From the NCBI GenBank assembly GCA_031270515.1, contig JAISXM010000059.1, positions 1-8,568 of the forward strand: a DNA stretch of 8,568 nucleotides, in the 5' to 3' direction. Positions 5,108 to 8,568 of the stretch are shown in pieces. How positions within the stretch are numbered: the first letter of the stretch is position 1; every line of letters begins with the position of its first letter. The notes below the pieces were generated by a model. It saw only the letters and a list, made by a program, of their open reading frames with translations. It did no database searches and had not been told where the DNA came from. This DNA is from Holosporales bacterium. GTDB taxonomy: Bacteria; Pseudomonadota; Alphaproteobacteria; BNTO01. The translations under genes were made by a program, and so were the position numbers.

Positions 5108-5764
5108 ATGGAAAGCGTAATGGACAGCCCATACACCGTCAAAGGCACTCCGAGGCATGCGTCTCGGCTTGTGTCTGTGCAAATCATGTATCAGGTGCAT
5201 CAGTCTGGCGAGAGCGTGGAAGGCGCGCTTGTGCAATTCAAGGAGTGGGTTGACCTGTCCGCGAAGGGGGGGGCGGACCACCAGGCGGAGGACGGGCAGC
5301 CGTCGGGCAACGCTGCTGCTGCGAAGCGGGCGTACGTCCATATGGAGTTCGTGCGGACGTTGACGACGGGCGCGTGGGCGAACATGGACGCGATCGATAC
5401 GAAGCTGCAGGCGTATGTGGAAACGAGCCTTGATCGCGTGCCTTTGGTGCTGCACTGCATTTTGAGGCTGGCTATTTACGAGCTTCTGTTTGAGAGCACT
5501 CCTCATCCTGTGGTTATCAACGAATACATAGAAATATCCAAGGATTTTTTTAACGAAGATGAACAGGCATTCGTTAACGGAGTGCTTGATGCGATTAGCA
5601 AGGATATGGACGGACGAAATACTTCGGAGACGGGGGTGGATGCGAAAGGGCACGATGCTTCAGATCGCAATGCAGCGGGTGTGGATGCGGACGGACGCAA
5701 TGCTTCAGATCGCAACGCGGCGGGTGTGGATACTAAAGAAGACGGAACACGGCCAGTAAAATGA
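5108..5764 (+). CDS. nusB: Transcription antitermination protein NusB with repeat tail
   Basis: NusB binds boxA RNA with S10 (NusE) to keep RNA polymerase processive through rRNA operons. Family features are HASRLVSVQIMYQVHQSG at the N-terminus, LVLHCILRLAIYELLF in the core, and VVINEYIEISKDFFNEDEQ with FVNGVLDAI near the end of the fold (about residue 160). At 218 aa it is much longer than E. coli NusB (139). A hydrophilic loop (about residues 50-75, with a G8 run in the DNA) and a repetitive tail of about 55 residues (SDRNAAGVDADGRNA units) account for the extra. The tail is polar and probably disordered. The start is ATG 5108 or ATG 5120; neither has a strong ribosome site. The stop codon overlaps the dac start as ATGA, suggesting translational coupling. 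Confidence 0.93.
   Translation: MESVMDSPYTVKGTPRHASRLVSVQIMYQVHQSGESVEGALVQFKEWVDLSAKGGADHQAEDGQPSGNAAAAKRAYVHMEFVRTLTTGAWANMDAIDTKLQAYVETSLDRVPLVLHCILRLAIYELLFESTPHPVVINEYIEISKDFFNEDEQAFVNGVLDAISKDMDGRNTSETGVDAKGHDASDRNAAGVDADGRNASDRNAAGVDTKEDGTRPVK
5619..5734 (+). repeat. 45 bp tandem repeat in the 3' end of nusB
   Basis: A 45 bp unit starting ATGCTTCAGATCGCAA occurs at 5655-5699 and again from 5700 to about 5734. A degenerate 36 bp copy precedes it at 5619-5654. The units encode SDRNAAGVDADGRNA-like peptides beyond the conserved NusB fold. The period equals that of the unrelated truB duplication. Confidence 0.85.
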
Positions 5765-6885
5765 TGCGCTATTTGTTAGTGGGATTGCTGTTGGCGTTGT
5801 GTCGGCAGGAAGAAGTAAGCGCTGCGTCTAACATTCATTCAAAAAAGGTAAGCGCGACTAAGTCACCTTCGGCCGGTGAAAGGTCGGCTAAGTCTGCGAA
5901 TGGAAAGTCTGTCCAGAATAATTCTGCGAAAACGAAATCCAATATTTCGAGCCCCGTAAAATCCTACATTGTGGTCGACGCAAATACAGGGCGAATCCTA
6001 AAAAAGAAAAGGTCGGACACAAAATGTCATCCCGCGTCCTTAACAAAGCAGATGACCCTATTCATTTTGTTTTCGGAAATAAAGCGGGGGCACATTAACT
6101 TTAACACAAAATTTCGGGTATCCGAGCGGGCAAGCCAGCAGATGCGCGCGAAGCTGGAGCTCGTTGCGGGGGAAACGATTTCGGTCAAAACAATCATCGA
6201 GGCGCTCGTCGTCAAGTCCGCCAATGACGCCGCCGTTGTTGCCGCAGAAGGGGTTGCCGGCAGCGTGGAAAATTTTGTGCGTCGCATGAATGACGCAGCT
6301 ATCGCGCTGAAGATGTATGACACCCACTTCGAAAATGCGTCTGGGGTGCCAAATGTCAAGCAGGTGACGACGGCAAGGGATATGGCGTTGTTGGCGAGAG
6401 CGTTGGTGCGCACGTTTCCCGAGTTTGCCCACGTGTTTGCCTTGAGGGCGTTTAAGTATAAAGGGAGCGTGCACTACACGCACAACAGGTTGTTGCACAC
6501 ATTCCACGGCACAGACGGGTTAAAAACTGGGTACGTGGATATGTCTGGGTACAACGTGAGCGCGTCTGTGAAGCGGTACGACTCTGGACGCAATGCGCTG
6601 CACTTGATTTGCGTCGTGATGGGGCGGCGCTCTCCGGAGGCGCGCGACAAAAAGGTGATCAAACTGCTTGAGCCGATTTTCATGGAGAGGAGCGCGCTGT
6701 TTTATAGGACAACGCCCCCCCAGCGCCCAGGCCTTTGCTTAGCGGGAAACAGGGCTCTGCTATGCGAGTCGGGGCCTGCTATTTGGATGCGAGCCCCCGT
6801 GTGCACTCCTAACGGAATGCAACTGTTGCTGGATCAATACCAAAAAGCCCGCAGCATGTCTGGTTATTTGAATCAGCTGAGCTGA
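5761..6885 (+). CDS. Serine-type D-Ala-D-Ala carboxypeptidase (penicillin-binding protein, S11 family)
   Basis: This is a periplasmic enzyme of the low-molecular-weight penicillin-binding class, which removes the terminal D-Ala from peptidoglycan pentapeptides. A hydrophobic N-terminal segment (residues 3-13) with a probable cleavage after VSA (residue 21) serves as export signal. A Lys/Ser/Asn-rich linker runs to about residue 66. All three catalytic motifs are present: SxxK at Ser93-Leu-Thr-Lys96, SxN at Ser153-Ala-Asn155, and KTG at 255-257. After the catalytic fold (to about 310) come about 65 residues that I do not recognise as the usual PBP5 C-terminal domain or a SPOR domain, and no amphipathic membrane anchor is obvious. 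A C7 run at 6715-6721 lies at the start of this tail. The gene overlaps nusB by ATGA and has no strong ribosome site, so coupled translation is likely. It implies the organism still makes peptidoglycan. Confidence 0.95.
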   Translation: MMRYLLVGLLLALCRQEEVSAASNIHSKKVSATKSPSAGERSAKSANGKSVQNNSAKTKSNISSPVKSYIVVDANTGRILKKKRSDTKCHPASLTKQMTLFILFSEIKRGHINFNTKFRVSERASQQMRAKLELVAGETISVKTIIEALVVKSANDAAVVAAEGVAGSVENFVRRMNDAAIALKMYDTHFENASGVPNVKQVTTARDMALLARALVRTFPEFAHVFALRAFKYKGSVHYTHNRLLHTFHGTDGLKTGYVDMSGYNVSASVKRYDSGRNALHLICVVMGRRSPEARDKKVIKLLEPIFMERSALFYRTTPPQRPGLCLAGNRALLCESGPAIWMRAPVCTPNGMQLLLDQYQKARSMSGYLNQLS

Positions 6886-6887
6886 TT
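6871..6887 (+). terminator. Inverted repeat over the dac stop codon (weak terminator candidate)
   Basis: AATCAGC-TGA-GCTGATT is a perfect 7 bp inverted repeat with a 3-base loop that includes the TGA stop. Only TAATCTTC follows, not a real T-run, so termination is uncertain. It may equally be the edge of the repeat array that begins here. Confidence 0.3.
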
Positions 6888-6890
6888 AAT

Positions 6891-7012
6891 CTTCACGAAC
6901 CAAATTAGCTGACTCAGATTCGTGAACCACACCCGCTAAATCAGCTTAGCTAAATCAGCTTAGCTGAATCAGATTCACTAACCAGATTCGCGGAATCAGA
7001 TTAGCGAACTCT
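6891..7012. repeat. Degenerate 13-14 bp tandem repeat filling the convergent intergenic region
   Basis: About nine units of the approximate form ATTAGCTGAATCAG follow one another. They start at 6891, 6904, 6918, 6931, 6945, 6959, 6973, 6986 and 7000. The best-conserved are CTTAGCTAAATCAG (6945-6958) and CTTAGCTGAATCAG (6959-6972). The array runs from just after the dac stop into the last codons of the minus-strand gene, whose TAA stop is at 7001-7003. No other content is visible here. Confidence 0.8.
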
Positions 7013-8560
7013 CTGTTGGTACCTAATCCCATGCTTGTTTTGCACCAAATGCGTATATTGCCGCCTCATCCACTCTTTACAACATGGATGAGTAAACCTT
7101 TCCTTCGCCATCCGATAGGATACATAGTGTGCCCAATTTAATCTTATGTAGCAAACAGTTGGCAAATACGGACTAAATATATCAGTAGTATTCAGACCAG
7201 ACATACCCCCAGGGCGTCCTTTTCCTGGTGTTAGAACATCGTCGTTTCGGTTGTACGGAGTACGTTGCATATCAGCAAGTATCCCTATAACATTATTGCG
7301 TGCCACCCAACCTGCTTCAGGACTAACCTGAGGAGCACATCCCATGCAACTTGACAAAAACGGGACTGGTCGTCCTTGTTCTGTACAAGTTAAATCCGAT
7401 ATCTCCGAATTGTCAGACGCAGCCCAAACCAATTGTCTATAACTAACAGGAGCATTCCTCCAGGACTGCAAGCTACACGCCAATAAAAAACACGAATTGA
7501 AATAGGTCCCATCGCTTGCCCCCATATCATCGTGCGAGGCAGAATTGATAATATCGCTAAATTTACAATCTTTTAAGCGAAATATTATGGCGTCATACAA
7601 TTGCTTCAATTTCTGCCGATAAGTATCGATCAGAATCGACCGGACCTCAGATCGCGTGCCTGGCTGCTCCAACCATGATAACCCGACGCAAGCCGGTAAG
7701 CCTGTGAAATTTGTGCTTGTTCCTACATGAGCAGTTAAACAACGATCACATCGTCGATTAAACTCTATCGCAAACTCACTTATTTCCGCAAATTGATGTC
7801 GGGCTGCGTCATTGAAGCGGCTTTTAATTCCAAAGTCTTCCGGATGGTCCATTATATTGCGACTGGATAAGCTTGATTGTTGCACCAAAATAAATACTTC
7901 TCCGTATGTTTTGATAGCCTCACGTCGATAGTAGTCGCTAACTGGCACAAATGTGGCCGCATTAAAAAGTTGGCAGATTTGTTCATTGACACAAGAGTCC
8001 ACATCCAATTGGCCGACTAGTTTTAAGTAATACGACATTTGCTTCAACATCAGCAACGTTGCGTACAGAGGAGCTTCCTTACAGCAAGGATGAGTCTTTG
8101 ACACTTTTGCAACCAGATCCTTCAATGACGAGTTTGCCATCTTTACAGTACTATCGCCCAATATCGTCGAGCATGGATCCTGCAGGCCACCGTACTCCCC
8201 TACAAGTTTCCGATTGCGATCTTCTATACTGAGTAATTGCGTCCCAAATGTGTCGTCTATGCGAGTAAATATCGCAGAATTGTCCTGCTCTATCCACCTA
8301 GCATCTCGCTCTGTAGGAGTGTTGTAAGCGTTTACTACAATATTATACTGTCCTGCTCGCGAATCTTTCTGCGAAGGATGAGCGTAATATTGCCCTGGAT
8401 GAGTGCAGTCTACCCATTGCGGAGACTGAGCGTAATCTTGCCCTGTAGGAGTGCGGCTAGCGTTTACCCCAAATCTAGGAGGAGCTTTGCTCGCAAAGAC
8501 AGGGCATACAAAATTTTGTTGGAATGCATTACACAAAAGCATGGCGGCGATTATTTTCAA
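7001..8560 (-). CDS. Hypothetical exported cysteine-rich protein (possibly 5'-partial)
   Basis: I do not recognise this 519-residue protein. The N-terminus (MKIIAAMLLCNAF, then PVFA before SK) looks like a signal peptide, so export is likely. Residues 30-95 hold degenerate repeats (TPTGQDYA, THPGQYYAHPSQK, NTPTERDA). The rest is mixed helical sequence with about 20 cysteines in total, including a CDRC motif and two copies of THPCCKE at 156-162 and 490-496. Disulphide bonding in an oxidising compartment is plausible. I used the TTG at 8560 because it gives a complete signal peptide. ATG 8542 (residue 7) would shorten it, and the frame is open to the window edge, so the real start may lie outside. 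It is convergent with dac and visibly AT-richer than the central operon, like the first gene. It may be a lineage-specific surface or secreted protein; no function can be assigned. Confidence 0.75.
   Translation of the reverse strand: MKIIAAMLLCNAFQQNFVCPVFASKAPPRFGVNASRTPTGQDYAQSPQWVDCTHPGQYYAHPSQKDSRAGQYNIVVNAYNTPTERDARWIEQDNSAIFTRIDDTFGTQLLSIEDRNRKLVGEYGGLQDPCSTILGDSTVKMANSSLKDLVAKVSKTHPCCKEAPLYATLLMLKQMSYYLKLVGQLDVDSCVNEQICQLFNAATFVPVSDYYRREAIKTYGEVFILVQQSSLSSRNIMDHPEDFGIKSRFNDAARHQFAEISEFAIEFNRRCDRCLTAHVGTSTNFTGLPACVGLSWLEQPGTRSEVRSILIDTYRQKLKQLYDAIIFRLKDCKFSDIINSASHDDMGASDGTYFNSCFLLACSLQSWRNAPVSYRQLVWAASDNSEISDLTCTEQGRPVPFLSSCMGCAPQVSPEAGWVARNNVIGILADMQRTPYNRNDDVLTPGKGRPGGMSGLNTTDIFSPYLPTVCYIRLNWAHYVSYRMAKERFTHPCCKEWMRRQYTHLVQNKHGIRYQQRVR
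8305..8470 (-). repeat. Degenerate short repeats in the N-terminal coding part of the cysteine-rich protein
   Basis: On the + strand, GCGTAATATTGCCCTG followed by GATGAGTGCAG resembles GCGTAATCTTGCCCTG followed by TAGGAGTGCGG, and TGTAGGAGTG recurs near 8310 and 8446. The peptides are TPTGQDYAQSPQ, THPGQYYAHPSQ and NTPTERDA-like. The array looks like an old, diverged expansion near the mature N-terminus. Confidence 0.55.
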
Positions 8561-8568
8561 TATTTTAT

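Noticed and set aside
5761..5830. Lipoprotein signal in the carboxypeptidase (Cys near residue 14)
   Set aside because: The sequence LLAL before Cys lacks the small residue required at -1 of a lipobox; a normal signal peptidase site after VSA fits better.

Overview
The window comes from a bacterial chromosome. The core proteins look alphaproteobacterial: the DnaX C-terminal tail, the S15 sequence and the S11 DD-carboxypeptidase motifs all resemble that class. This is recognition by eye, without a search. A shuffled housekeeping operon flanked by unrecognised, AT-richer genes and riddled with short tandem repeats would fit a host-associated or intracellular lineage (Rickettsiales- or Holosporales-like). 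That placement is inference.

Layout. (1) 1-1009: an unrecognised protein with an N-terminal coiled coil and an Ala/Pro tail, reading frame open to the left edge. (2) 1010-1523: a non-coding stretch holding the small SRP RNA gene (ffs, about 1302-1387), a three-copy tandem repeat that supplies its -35 box, and two copies of a 69-75 bp palindromic element (E1, E2) bracketing the locus. (3) 1524-6885, all on +: dnaX, truB, rpsO, nusB and a DD-carboxypeptidase gene (dac), closely packed, with nusB and dac overlapping by ATGA. (4) 6886-7012: a short convergent intergenic region built almost wholly of a 13-14 bp degenerate tandem repeat. (5) 7001-8560 on -: an unrecognised, probably exported, cysteine-rich protein, possibly open to the right edge.

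Function. The + strand block combines protein targeting (SRP RNA), the replication clamp loader (DnaX), tRNA modification (TruB), the ribosome (S15), rRNA transcription (NusB) and cell wall trimming (DD-carboxypeptidase). The neighbours are unusual: truB-rpsO is a classical pair, but the pnp gene usually found after rpsO is absent, and dnaX lacks the common ybaB-recR partners downstream.

Most striking observation. In-frame minisatellites (periods 9, 18, 30, 39 and 45 bp) sit inside the first gene, dnaX, truB and nusB, and further tandem arrays (23 and 14 bp) fill the intergenic spaces. All coding periods are multiples of three and fall in tails, linkers or loops, as expected if a repeat-generating process is filtered by selection on essential genes. 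I see no CRISPR array, transposase, tRNA or recognisable defence system.
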